Made by a program: the position numbers and the translations under genes. The notes below the pieces were generated by a model. The model was not told the origin of the DNA. It saw only the letters and a program-made list of their open reading frames with translations, and ran no database searches. A stretch of 64,000 bases of DNA from Hydractinia symbiolongicarpus (lineage: Eukaryota; Cnidaria; Hydrozoa; Anthoathecata; Hydractiniidae), in the NCBI RefSeq assembly GCF_029227915.1, contig NC_079885.1, positions 9,486,001 through 9,550,000 of the forward strand, read 5' to 3'. Positions 46,876 through 59,400 of the stretch are shown here, piece after piece. Within the stretch, counting starts at the first letter, position 1. Every line of letters begins with the position of its first letter.

Positions 46876-46962
46876 TGTGTCATAGACCTTCTCTTACAGT
46901 AAACTGCAGTGAAAAAAGCTTTCCACAGCTAGCGCAAAACGTTTGTTTTCACTGCAGTTACT

Positions 46963-46991
46963 CGCGCATGCGCGAAGATTGGCCAATCTTC
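46963..46991 (-). promoter_or_regulatory. NRF1-type palindrome next to a CCAAT palindrome
   Basis: CGCGCATGCGCG at 46963-46974 is an exact self-complementary NRF1 consensus. It is followed by GAAGATTGGCCAATCTTC at 46974-46991, a perfect palindrome with CCAAT on both strands. They lie about 90-115 bases upstream of the SWIM-YqaJ ATG. CpG-rich against an AT-rich background. Confidence 0.65.
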
Positions 46992-47239
46992 AGCGGTGTG
47001 ACGTCAGCCCGGATCCGAGAATTCACAGTATCAAATATATAGCTAGTTACCAATAAATCAATTCAATCAGCAAACTGCTTTTCACCAACATGAAACTTTC
47101 TGGCTACCTAAATAAATTCCCTGGGTGGGAGGGAATTACCTTTTGTATATATATTTCTATTAGTTTAAAACGCAATATAGCCTCGTTCTCAGAACTAAAT
47201 GTGTCAAAACGAGAATTTAGGCTTTAGCCTGGATAAGTT

Positions 47240-47332
47240 TTAGGCGTCCAGGCTCTGGGCTGTCTCTATCTATCTATCTCTCTATCTTCCCAGGCGATTT
47301 TAAAGATTCCGCCCTCGCCGGCGGAAATCAAT
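47240..47332 (+). repeat. Right copy of the direct repeat pair
   Basis: GGCGTCCAGGCTCTGG, GCTGTCTCTATCTATC, GGCGATTTTAAAGATTCC and GCCGGCGGAAATC. Same order and strand as 42685-42777. Confidence 0.7.
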
Positions 47333-48532
47333 TATGATTTATGCATAATTGTAATAAAAATGCATAAGTACTGTAAAATAATTATATTTCTCTTCTCTAC
47401 GGCACAATGTAATTATGCATAATTAGAATTTCTAAATACACCGCAGGGCGGTAAGCAGGCACCCAACGTTTTATCGTTTTTGTTTTCTTCTTTGGTGAAG
47501 GGATGAAGTGGAGGGGGCGGAGGCGGTAGATCGAAATAATTAATAATTACCATTGTATGAAACGTTGTCATAGTTTGGGCTGATGTGCCAAAGTAAAATT
47601 TTGTTCTCTCCTTTATTAGCCACCACTGAAAACATTTTTGAGGGGAAGAGGGAATGCTCCCTACCCATAAACCTCTAAGATGTTACACGGTCGTATACCG
47701 AAACCCTATTCAAAACGAGCTTCTTTTGTTATATATTTCGACGAACGTCACGATAACGTCACAATATTTTATTTCAATAACTATTTTAATTAGAACTGTT
47801 TATCAATACAAATTTCCGACTTTTTTTTTTTAAAAAAAAAACATTTTTTTAGAATTAAGAGCATTTTCTTAGCAACCACGCGTTCTTATTCCCAGGGCTT
47901 CCTCTTCGCTTACGCGCCAGCACTGTCAGCCGATTCTTCCATTTTTAGAAATTGGGATTTTTCTCTTTAGTTGATTGAAAAACAACCGAACATGCGCAAT
48001 ACGAATTTTCTTTGACTTGATATGTATTAACTCTGATCTGTTGTTGCAAAGCAACTCGGTGACTTTCCTGCAAAAAAATTAATAAAAAATCGAAGGTCGT
48101 AATTTCACTGCAGCTAAAAAATCAATTTCGCGTATTTATATTTTCTAACTACTTATAATACCAAGATTTTAGCTTCGCGAATTTTCACGAGGCTGAAACT
48201 CTTCGCCTCAACTAATTAGCACCTACGTTTCGGGGACATGATGATATTTTGAACAAATAAACAAGATATTCCATTTTCTTTTCAACAGATTCTGATTTAG
48301 GATTAATATAACTGGTTTAAATGTGTAAAAAGTAAATTTAGGTAAAAGATTTCAAGTAAGTTTTTTAGGGAAATATGATGAAGAATCGCAGCGATAGCAA
48401 ATTGATACGAAAACAACATTCATTGTTTGCGACGTTTCGAGTGTTCACACACATGGGTGTCAAGCAATCAATAATGTACAAAATTTGTCTAAAATATATA
48501 CAAAGTTTTACAGTAACCATAGTTACAAATTA
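47333..48532. other. Intergenic, no gene seen
   Basis: ATGCATAATT words recur near 47.34-47.42 kb. A half-site TTCCCAGGGCTTCC of the MITE family lies near 47.89 kb. No exon. Confidence 0.4.
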
Positions 48533-48990
48533 AATAAGTAAATGTATAAATACAATGGAGCTGATCTAATGTTATTAGACTTATTCAACTGAGGACTATC
48601 CTGCATTATGAACAAACTCTCAGTAATTTCTAACCAATAACGGTTGTTTCCGCTGGACAGGATACTGAAATCGTCAAGAGATGATGTGGTGTGACAGGCT
48701 TTGAGATAATTTTCAATGGCTGTCCAATTAGGTAGTTAATTTCTTGCCTCCAAGGTTGACACTCAAGGTGCTCGCTTGCCCGACGTCTCGCCTATATAAG
48801 TGGCGTTGCATCCACTGCACTTATATTTATATACCACGTCTGGCATCAATGCTTTAGAGTTTAACAGTGTGAATTCTGAAAACAACAGAAACTTTTCAAC
48901 AATACAAAATAGATTTAAAAAGTTTTTCTAATGTTAGTTCTCGTTTGTAGAAATATTTTACCTAAAAAACAGGGAGATCGATCAAAATGT
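48533..48990 (-). pseudogene. Penelope-like element, C-terminal GIY-YIG region, broken
   Basis: On minus: LLNSKALMPDVVYKYKCSGC then NATYIGETSG (the GIY-YIG-like start used by Penelope-like elements), then after a frame change IENYLKACHTTSSLDDFSIL, NRYWLEITESLFI and APLYLYIYLFNL followed by TAA at 48533-48535. The order zinc-like CxxC, TYIGET, LE..LFI is the usual end of Penelope-type ORFs. At least one frameshift or stop occurs near 48.74 kb, and the reverse transcriptase core is absent. Confidence 0.7.
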
Positions 48991-49477
48991 TTTCTTCTCA
49001 GCCATCTGGGTGACTTCTTTACTTTTAGCGAGATGTAGAAAAAAAGTGTTTTATGACCCCGTCAGTAAATAGTTCTGGATAACCATTTCGGATGAAGATG
49101 TCTTTGATTAAAACGGCCCCATGATGGAAAATTGACCAACTTGAACAAATTTTAAAGCAACGATGAATCTATTAATCCTAATTTATACTTATCGGCAATA
49201 AAACTATAGAAGTGTGTGTACACTCCGCTAGAAAAAGGCTTTCTATATATGGATGTAAAAAACATATTTCGAGGAAAGATAATGTATTGCTTTTTTCAGT
49301 CTCTGTTGTAACAGAGATGTTGGGATGGCATTTATTTAAATAATTCTAAAAATTTTTACTAACTGAAAGTTATGATTAAAACATTGATACCCGTGATAAA
49401 ATACACGGATATTCCCATCAGCAAGTTATTTTCTCTCCTGGGGACCATTTGTGCAGCCATTTGAAACACACGAAAAA
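48991..49477. other. No supported gene
   Basis: AT-rich, possibly older retroelement debris next to the Penelope-like tail. Confidence 0.35.
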
Positions 49478-49830
49478 CGGAATTTCATCAACCCGTGAAA
49501 AAATCCTAATTCGTGGGCCCGTAGCACAACGTTTCTTTTGCGGACACACAGACATAATACTGCTATTATTAAAGAGACTAGTCGTTAACCCGTGGAAAAA
49601 TCCACGGGGTCGCCCGTCGTGTTCGCTCGTCCTTTAAATTAACCCGTTACAACAAAGCGGACAGAAATACATCGCATTTGCTACTGATGCACATTTTAAA
49701 AATTTCGTGTTTCCGTTACGAGACACAGTTTTCGCGGACACACAGGCAGACAGACGACGGCTATTATTAAAGAGACTAGTCGTTAGACTGTGGAAAATTC
49801 AACGGGCTTATCCGTCGCGCATATTTCCAG
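49478..49830 (-). repeat. Head-to-tail Helitron-like units with one complete copy
   Basis: The complete unit (49775 down to 49578, 198 bp) begins TCTCTTTAATAATAGCCGTC and ends with hairpin CCCGTGGATTTTTCCACGGG, TTAACGA and CTAG. At its 3' end the next unit starts directly with TCTCTTTAATAATAGCAG (49577). Its own TC directly follows the CTAG (49776-49779) of a third, partial unit. Confidence 0.8.
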
Positions 49831-50218
49831 TCATCGGATTATTGCGCATCATGCATAACCCGCCGATTTCTATTTCGTAAATACTTATCGCAGAATAACA
49901 ATTCGGCTACCATTTTGAACAAAATACAGGCATTAAGAGCGAAGCTTTTAACGGAAACAAAAGTAAATAAAAATCAATTTATGCATAACATATTATAATA
50001 TCATATTCATATTTACAAAAAAAAATGCCTCTGTATAAAAACAAGAGGGTTGGACCGAGATTGTATATTTACAAATCTTTTTTTTTTTACAATTAAAAAA
50101 TTTCGTCACGTCGAGACATGCTTTGCGTAATCAATTATAAATCTCACTTCAACTTCTTTCACACAACGCTTCCTCCATACCACGCTTCCTACCAGCATGC
50201 AATTTTAAAATTAACCCA
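49831..50218. other. 3' flank of BBS4, no other gene
   Basis: AT-rich with A/T homopolymers near 50.02 and 50.08 kb. Confidence 0.45.
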
Positions 50219-53183
50219 TCATGCATTGCTCTCGCTACGTTTGGAACCAACTTGAAGAATGGCTTCTAATTCATTACTTGCCTCTAGCATCTAAAAAGAA
50301 ACGCTGCCTTTGTACTCATTGTCGGTGTGACTTTGTAGTTTGCCCTCGGAAAATTTGTGTCTGGGGTTGAGTTTTCAATGAATTCAATTTTGATATTCTC
50401 AAAGAAAGCTTAGTTAAAAGCGAACTAAACTCAAAAATAACTTTTTAATATTGTTAAAAATGGGAGTTATGTTCGAAAAAATGAAGAAATGCAACCTTAA
50501 TTTATGTCTCGTTTACCCCAAATAACATGGCTGTTATTTTGGATAAATAGTAATAACACGATATTAAAAAATAAATTTTTGTGTTTCATTCTCCTTTACC
50601 AAATCTATATACTTTGGTTGGCGACAATAGTTGTTTCAAGTAACCAGTAAATTATAGAGGTATTCATTGAGCTATTTTAAATTGACGTATTGTTGATGAT
50701 AAAATACTTTCTCATTTTTAATTCCCTAAACCACGCAATACAAAATAATAAATAAATAAACATCCCACGCTCATATGAAAGAAATATCTAAAAATTAAGT
50801 TTATTTTTTACAGATCAGATACAAATCAGTTTCGGAACACTAGCTTCGAAAGAACTTGTGTTTTTTTGAAATGGCGGTTAATAAAAGGGGCGGTTACCTA
50901 AAGGGGCGTCTATTTTCCTAAGTGGGGTTAATTCGAAACAAAACAAAACAAGGAGCTTACTTCAGGATCAATTTTGTTCGCCGCCAGTGTATCTTTAAGT
51001 AAAGATATTTTCTTTTTAAACAAAGATAATTGCTTCGCCGCAGCTTTTCTGTCCTGTTTGTGCTGACACAGCATCAATGCATAATTCAAATGAATCATCG
51101 GATTATGACTAAAAAGATGAAGATAAGGAAAATAAGTTGTCATGGAAATTATATTCTTAATTGATTGCTATTTCAAAAAAAGTTACTCCTCCTCGAAACA
51201 AAACAGAACGGTAACAGGGTAATGGAAAAAATTTAAATTCAGGGTGGCCATAGAGTTAAAACGCTATTTCTGGAAAGTTTAGGACAGTTTGGGTTTTAGG
51301 GGGAAAATATAGAAGAAACAGTAAAAAAACGTAAACATAATTTTTGGTTTTTTTAAAATACATACAGGTTTATTATTTTTCAAAAAGTGTTAATAATTAA
51401 TAACCTCTTAGAAAGAGAGAAACGCATGTTAGGATACACAATTTTAGGAGATTTTAAGTAAGGTCAGTTATTTTTGTTCAAAATTCTATGTTATTTAGGA
51501 GACTTAAGGAAAGTTCCCACTTGAAGCTGATGAGACGAGCGAGAGGGTGCCTTGGCAAATTCTTTTTCTTTATCAATACACCTTTATAATATCTATGCAT
51601 TGATAAATTTCGAATGCATAATCCTGAAAAGGTCATAAATTAGAAATAGACCGAAAATGATCAAAATTGGTCATCACTAAAATAAGACATCATAATTTAT
51701 GCAGTTTGACAATTTACAACATAGGTTTAACATCATTTTCAACATAAGGGCTCATATCGACTTTAAGGTGTGGACGCACTAGATAACTTTTATAAGGTGT
51801 GGCCACACTAAATAACATTTCTGAAGATTGTTTCCTGCTGCTGTTAAAAGTGAAAGTTAAACAAAAGTTTAAAAGAAACAGTTCAGTCGCCGTTAAACCC
51901 ATAGAAGAAATTCTTAAGCTTTATTTTAGAATGCCGAAACTGACAAGTCGATAATGTGAGAAAGGTCGGTCATACATGTTTCTTATAAGCTTATAAAATT
52001 TAAAAACAGACGTACTTAACAAACACTTATTTTTAGTCTCAAAACACACGTTAACGTATATTTTTATAATTATTTTTTACAAGTGTTTCCTGACAAACGA
52101 ATCGAAGCGTGTTGTAATTTTACACGTGTCTATTTTTGTCACTGCGCGAGGATTAATACCTTTTTAAATTTTGTTTCAATTAACTGAAAAAAGTGTACTT
52201 TTATGGAATAGATTGTTTTGATCTTAAACCTGTTCTTGTATTTCTACAAATTTCTACACAACTGATGAAAAGTGTAATTTCGCGTATTGCTCAGACTGAA
52301 AAAATATATTTATAACTGATATTTATAATTTTTTTAACATTTATAATTTCTTTTTTCTATTTATAATCCCCCCCCCCCCCCCCCCCCCCACTTTTTTGCT
52401 AAGAAAAAATTTTTGTTGAGGTTTTAATTATTGTATTGTTTTGCTACAAATTTATTTGTACGATTCTGTTAACACTTTTCATCTGCATAAAATGTACTTT
52501 ATGATTTTAAATGGTTGCATTTGTTTAAAAAATCAAGGTACCTAAAACAGAAATTAAGTATAAGTTTTGCACGAATTAAGTTTTTTTTTTGATTAGTATC
52601 CGATGAAAAATTTCGAAAATTGGGGCACATTTAAGGCTATTTCAGAGGCCTAAATTCGAAAACTTTTTCGGCCCGTCGGCCCAACTATGGTGGGGTTTCC
52701 TTAGATACTACATATATTCCCCCCCCCCTCAATTTCAATTCCGATTAGCCGGCCCTATTACCTTTCAAAATGGATTGCTTGATCATATGCTTGTTTCGCA
52801 TCGTCGTATGATTTCAAGTTGGTCAATGCAACTAAAATAACATATAAACAAGTTAAAGAACAAGAGAATTGACAATTACAAACGGGTCGTCGACATTGGG
52901 GGAGGGAGGGATGTCTTCTCTCCCTTCCCCCACAACTTTTAAACACGTTTATTTAGAAATCAGGTAAAACTAACAGTGGGGTGTATAACGCACATTATGT
53001 TACAACCGAAATTGAATACTCACCGGCAAGTAGCATAAATAACTTTCCCATTTTTGGTTTTAGTGTGATGGCCGCACTTAGATAATGGAATGCTGACGCA
53101 TATCTGTTACATTGTTTATTAAGAAAAAATAAAGGCAACAACAAAAAAGATAGACAAACAGTCAGACAAAGAGACAGACAGAA

Positions 53184-53246
<63 letters not shown>

Positions 53247-53368
53247 GAGACAGACAAAGACACAAAGCGACAAAGAGACAGACAGACAGACAAAGAGACA
53301 AAGCGACAAAGAGACAGACAGACAGACAGACAGCCGGACAGACAGACAGACAGACAGACAGACAGCCG

Positions 53369-53428
<60 letters not shown>

Positions 53429-56400
53429 GTAGATACTGTTGCATAGTTAGATGTATCAGTCCAAGGTTGTACATAATAGTCCATTCAAACGGAGATAGAT
53501 ATAGAGCACGCTTCAAACAACTAATTGCCTAAAAGAAAAAGAAAAATTAAATCCTCTCAATAAAGCAAATCAACTTTAAAAACCTTTAACCTTGGCGCCC
53601 AACCCTTTACGTTGATCCATCTAACTGTTCACACTAACTTAAAATAAGGCGTGAAATGAAGTAAACCCTTCACGCACAATACTTTCTTAAATAAGATAGA
53701 AATATATAAAACTAAACACAGCGGTCTTCCAATATCATTCTTATGATGGGACAAACATAAACTTTCACACTTTCAAACTTCTATCTTTTGAGAAATACTT
53801 ATGCAGAAAAGTCTGTTTAATTTCTATTGATAGTATTATCAGTGCAAAGTGGTTTCTACGCACTCAAAGCTTTTACATGAGACTTGCGAACACAGTAACT
53901 GCTCAAGACATCAATCCCGTTTTCATGCTAAACGCTAAGCAATATGGACCCATTTGCACTTATTTAATCTCTGGCTTGACCACGATATCACGCCTGAAGG
54001 CCAACGCTCTACCACAAGGTTACCAGTCGCTTAATTCCAGCGAAGAAGGCTATTTTAAATCAAGTAATTTTTAAAAAGACGGACGCTCGGGTTAAACGAG
54101 TAAAAATCCTTTAAATAGTATAAAAAATCGTGCAGAAAAAGAAAACTTTTATACTTACAGCAACATATTTCTTCTTCCCAAAAAAGCACATTCCGATATT
54201 ATTCCAAATTTGTGGGGATTCTGGCATGGTTGTCACAGCAACGCGATACTTAGTGAGAGCAACATCAAAATCACTCTCATCCTGTATCATGGCAGCTGCG
54301 GCTAGGATGGCCTGATAGAAATAATAAAAACAATCAACGACAGCAAACGGAACGACAACGAAAACGACAATAACGACAACAGCGAAAACGACAATAACGA
54401 CAACAGCGACAACGACAATAACGACAACAGCGACAACGACAATAACGACAACAGCGACAACGACAATAACGACAACAGCGACAACGACAATAACGACAAC
54501 AGCGACAACGACAATAACGACAACAACGACAACAGCGACAACGACAATAACGACAACAGCGACAACGACAATAACGACAACAGCGACAACGATAATAACG
54601 ACAACAGCGACAACGACAATAACGACAACAGCGACAACGACAATAACGACAACAGCGACAACGACAATAACGACAACAACGACAACAGCGACAACGACAA
54701 TAACGACAACAACAACAACGACAATAACGACAACAGCGACAACGACAATAACGACAACAGCGACAACGATAATAACGACAAGAGCGACAACGACAATAAC
54801 GACAACAGCGACAACGACAATAACGACAACATTAAAAATAACAGAGAATTTCAAAATAATGCTATCTTACTTTTATATTAGTTGGATCATAAGTTAATGC
54901 ATTTCCCAACTGCTCAAACGCTTTTTGATTGTGACCAAGCTAAAATACATGACTGATTGACTAAATAAATGGAAAAACGAAAAAGCAAGAAGAACCAGCA
55001 TGTAGTCTGGGTGTTAATTTTTGCGTAAGCAATTTCAACTATCGTGTCTTTTCTATATTTTATTTAAAGTAAATCAAAAGAGAGAGAGTGGATAGTGTAC
55101 AATTCAAAATTTCGTGTGCAACAACTTTTTTGTTCAACATCAATTCTCAAGAGAGTTTTGCAGAGAAAACGAGAACGTCATTCTGCAGAGAATATCAGAA
55201 CAACATTTTGCAGGTAATATGACAATTTCATTTTGCAGAGAACATCAAAATTAATAGAATATCAAAATATCATTTTAGAGGGAATATCAAAATGTTATTT
55301 TCCAGAGAATGTCAGAATATCTTTTTGCAGAGAATATCAGAATGTCGTTTTGCAGAGAATATCAGAATGTCGTTTTGGAGAGAATATCAGAATGTCGTTA
55401 TGGAGAGAATATCAGAATATCATTTTGCTGAGAATATCGGAATGTCGTTATGGAGAGAATATCGGAATGTCGTTTTGCTGAGAATATCGGAATGTCGTTA
55501 TGGAGAGAATATCGGAATGTCGTTTTGGAGAGAATATCAGAATATCATTTTGCTGAGAATATCGGAATGTCGTTATGGAGAGAATATCGGAATGTCGTTT
55601 TGGAGAGAATATCAGAATATCATTTTGCTGAGAATATCGGAATCGCATTTTGTAGATATCAAAATGTGACCACTGAAAATCAAGAAGAAAATTAGAAGTA
55701 GCTGTATATTCTTAATACCATGTCTAGTATACAACACTTAGAATTATAACTTTACTGCGACTTAAGGAATGAGTTTCCCTGTTAGGACAGCCTTTATATT
55801 ATCATAAAATCCTCTCCGACTGGCATTTTATTCAAGTTAAATTCTGGAAGCAATGCCACTGGTTAGAATCATAATCTTAAACGACCTACTTTAATTCTAG
55901 CACAATTTCAACTAAACCTAAGCCCATTGAGCCTTGACTTATTGCCCAACAAGAAGAATTAAGTTCTTTAAACCCCTAGTTAATAATTAGTTAAAATATC
56001 CCAGCTTTCTTCATTGCTTTAGCCTGTATAAGTTCCACAATATGACTTTTCAAGGATGACCCACTGCAAAGAAGCGTACTATTAATTAGATTTCTGCGCG
56101 AATATTGCTATGAATAAGAAATGGTACCTGTAAATACAACAGACCCAATGTTGTCATCAACTCAGGATTCTCAGGAGAGTATCTAAAATAAATATATATA
56201 TATATATATACATAATGAAATAAGAAATTATAAACAAAGCCAGGAATTTAATATGCGAATTCTGAACCCTAAAAAAATGTTTAACTAAATATTTTGTAAA
56301 TCCAAACTCTTTTTTTGGCATAAAAAGGCGAAGGTTTAATGATAGAATTTATCATGACTTCTTGAAAACAAAATAATCATAAAGGCCCAGAATATCTGTT

Positions 56401-59400
56401 TTCTTAATTTATTAATGGGACGTTTCACTGCACTAGTCGAGACCCGCCACTTCATGCAGCACTAAAGAATAAATGTCGTCCGATCGTTTTTGATTGTTAT
56501 TCCCTTTTCCATGAAATAAATTTGTCATTATATTATATACAATATTATTTAAAAATTCCATCAATAAAACCATAGTTACCATATCACCATGACTGAGCAT
56601 CCCCGGACCGATTTTGCAAATATTAAAAATGCAATAACTTAAATGCAAAGAAGATTATTGACTTGAAAGTGGATACGAGATGCTTTTAGATCAATGTAAA
56701 GGAATCAGGATAAAAAATAATTTTGAATTAGCTATACTTCGTGCGTGCCAGAATTTGGGCATTAAAAGAAAGTGGAATAAAACAGAAATGCGTACAATTT
56801 TTTTAGTAAAAGGCTTTCTTTAAGGTCTGTGCATTTGCTAAGACAATTTCAGATCAAGTATGTGGATTAAGCACGTTTTCAATTTCTACGACATGATGCT
56901 CTTTAATATCAATAATACAAAAGCATAAAACTGCATATTGAATATAGTCTTACAGGCCAAAAAGCTGGACGGGCTTAGTACTGTTATTATAGGTGCAAAT
57001 AAAATGACGTTTATGATTAAAAGAACGGGTTGGTATACTTTAGTTCACAGACAATTAACAAGCATTATAATATTAGATTTATTGATAACTTGACTTATGC
57101 TTGACTTTTTTAAGAGAGAATATTTTCTCCCATAACTCCCTATAAAGAGGGATGCCTTCTACTACACATTTATATAAGGGGGTTGCCTCCTCTCACCACT
57201 CCATATGAGGAAAGAAGCTTATTTCATCTCTCCATATGAGAGGAATTCCTTATTCCACCTTTCCGTCTGATGCTTAACTTTCCTTAAAGTCTGTAATAGT
57301 TTTGCAACTGCTGCCAAGGTGGACACATTTCTATTGTGCGTTGCTTTGTTGTATCTTTCCATTACAATTGGAATTGTGATCCAGTGTACAACAGTTCCTT
57401 CACAATCGCAGTTCTTTTAGAAAAACCAAGCTTAAGCACATCAAGCTACATTCTCAATGAAGATTTGCCTAATCACCTTGACATTCTTTTATATACATTT
57501 ATATTATAACAAGAATCAAGAAACACAAAGAAAAAAAAGATACATACTCGACAGCCTTCTTGTAAACATCAACTGCAGCATCAATCTTTCCTTCCATGAG
57601 AAAACATTTACCCAACATAACATACGAGATATCATGTCGACTCAACTGAATTGCTTTAGTTAACAATGCTTTCGCCTTCTCAACATCTTTTAAATATGTG
57701 TAACAAACACCTTTAAAGAATCAAAAATACTGTTAGGAAAGATTTGGTAAACTAACAAGCAAAATTAATACTGAGCAATGTCAAAATTTATTAAATGTGC
57801 TAGTTTGGTGGAATTCATTTAAAATTCACTGCAATCCAAAATTATTTCCTGACTTTTCCACAACAACCCTCTAATAACGCTCCTTCTTAACCACGTGGAG
57901 CATTGGTGATGACAAAATAGTTATTAGATCAAGGACAGGTAATTGTAATGATATGCGAAATAAAAAAAATTAAGGCAGCAGGAGAGGGGCATTAGATTAT
58001 AATAAGGCTATACCTACAGAACAGAAAACTTTGGAAGATAAGCAAACAAACCTGTTTTTTTCAACTTCATTCACAGATTGTTTCCTCAATTAATAATTCA
58101 CGAAAAAACCCATGAAAAACACAAAAACTAACTAACTAATCACATTCGAGATCTTCCACATTTTTTTGATTATCACAACTCACAACAATTTGTATGGGCA
58201 AATTTCTATTTTAACCATTCATGAAATTTACACACTTGTCATTACCAAACACTATTTTTTTTAACTTGCATAAAAAAATGCTCGTAAAAATAAGTACGCT
58301 TAAAGTAGAATGCTTATAAAAAGGTTGTTGTTACTGAAAAATGGCCAACTTAACACTAATATAAATGTAAGCAAGTGACAGTAGAATACAGTAAGTTAGT
58401 CTAACCTTGGTTATGATATATTTCCCAATCATGGTCACAAACTTTTGAGGCTTCTTCATAAACTCCCAACGCGGCTTTATGGCGACCAAGAAGAAACCTA
58501 CGTCGTAAAAATTCCGTATTGTGGTACAACATGACTTATATCAACACATTCCGAATTAAAGTTTGCTTAAAATACATCTGTACACTTTGTTGTGAGATAC
58601 ATGATTAACTGGGCAAAAAATTAGAAACTTAGTCGATGGATCAGTGATTACTTAAATGCATCAAAAAGAGGGATTACTCAAAAGAGTAAAAATGAAAAAG
58701 TGATTTTTGTTAATACCTTTTTATTCAAATATTTAATTGTCACTTGTCACTGTTCTAGGTCTTTCAGGTTGAGAAAAATATATATATTTTAGGGAAGTTT
58801 CAGTACGCACAACAGGAAAACAGGAAGAAACAATTGTATTGTGCGAACTTACCCCTATTTTTGAAATTGGAATGTTAGGAAAATGTTAAAAAAAATTTTT
58901 TACTAATCTTTAAGTAGGAAAGTAAAAAGAAAAAGACAAACCATGAGGTTTTTGCTGGCAGTTATATAGGGCAAAGCTTTGATTTAAACCTCGTAGTTGC
59001 TAACGGTTGCAGCTATTATTTCTCCAAATAAAAAAACTTTTATTATTGCAAAAAATAAATAGAGTATAGAAGTCTCGTAAGATTATCCAGATGTACACTT
59101 AGGTTGATTAAACGGGCTGCTAAACGATTCAATAAGCTCAACCCCCGCAATTTCCAAACAATAGCGTGCCATAAACGGACTAATCAAAAGGTCAAGCTGC
59201 AAGAAGTTATACACATTTTAGAACCAAATAGACGTCTAGACAACCTGTTTATGAATAATTAATTTTCTATGTTGAATTTGATACATTTTTTAATTTTTTT
59301 TCCAAAAAAAAAAGAAAAATCTTCTTCAGTATTCTATTTTGTGGTAAAATAAGCTAGGGTCTGAAGATATATTAAATATTAGTAAATCGAAATTTTGTTT

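Noticed and set aside
52995-53516. Open frames coding long Cys-Leu-Ser-Val strings
   Set aside because: They are read-through of the (TGTC)n microsatellite joined to true BBS4 exons 10 and 11; splice sites exclude the repeat.
54302-54854. Open frames of Val/Ala and Leu/Ser repeats, membrane-like
   Set aside because: Translation of the 24-bp minisatellite in BBS4 intron 8; only the exon 9 end is coding.
55147-55695. Regularly spaced 25-mers resembling a CRISPR array, and open frames through them
   Set aside because: Units are contiguous with no unique spacers, lie in a eukaryotic intron, and there are no cas genes.
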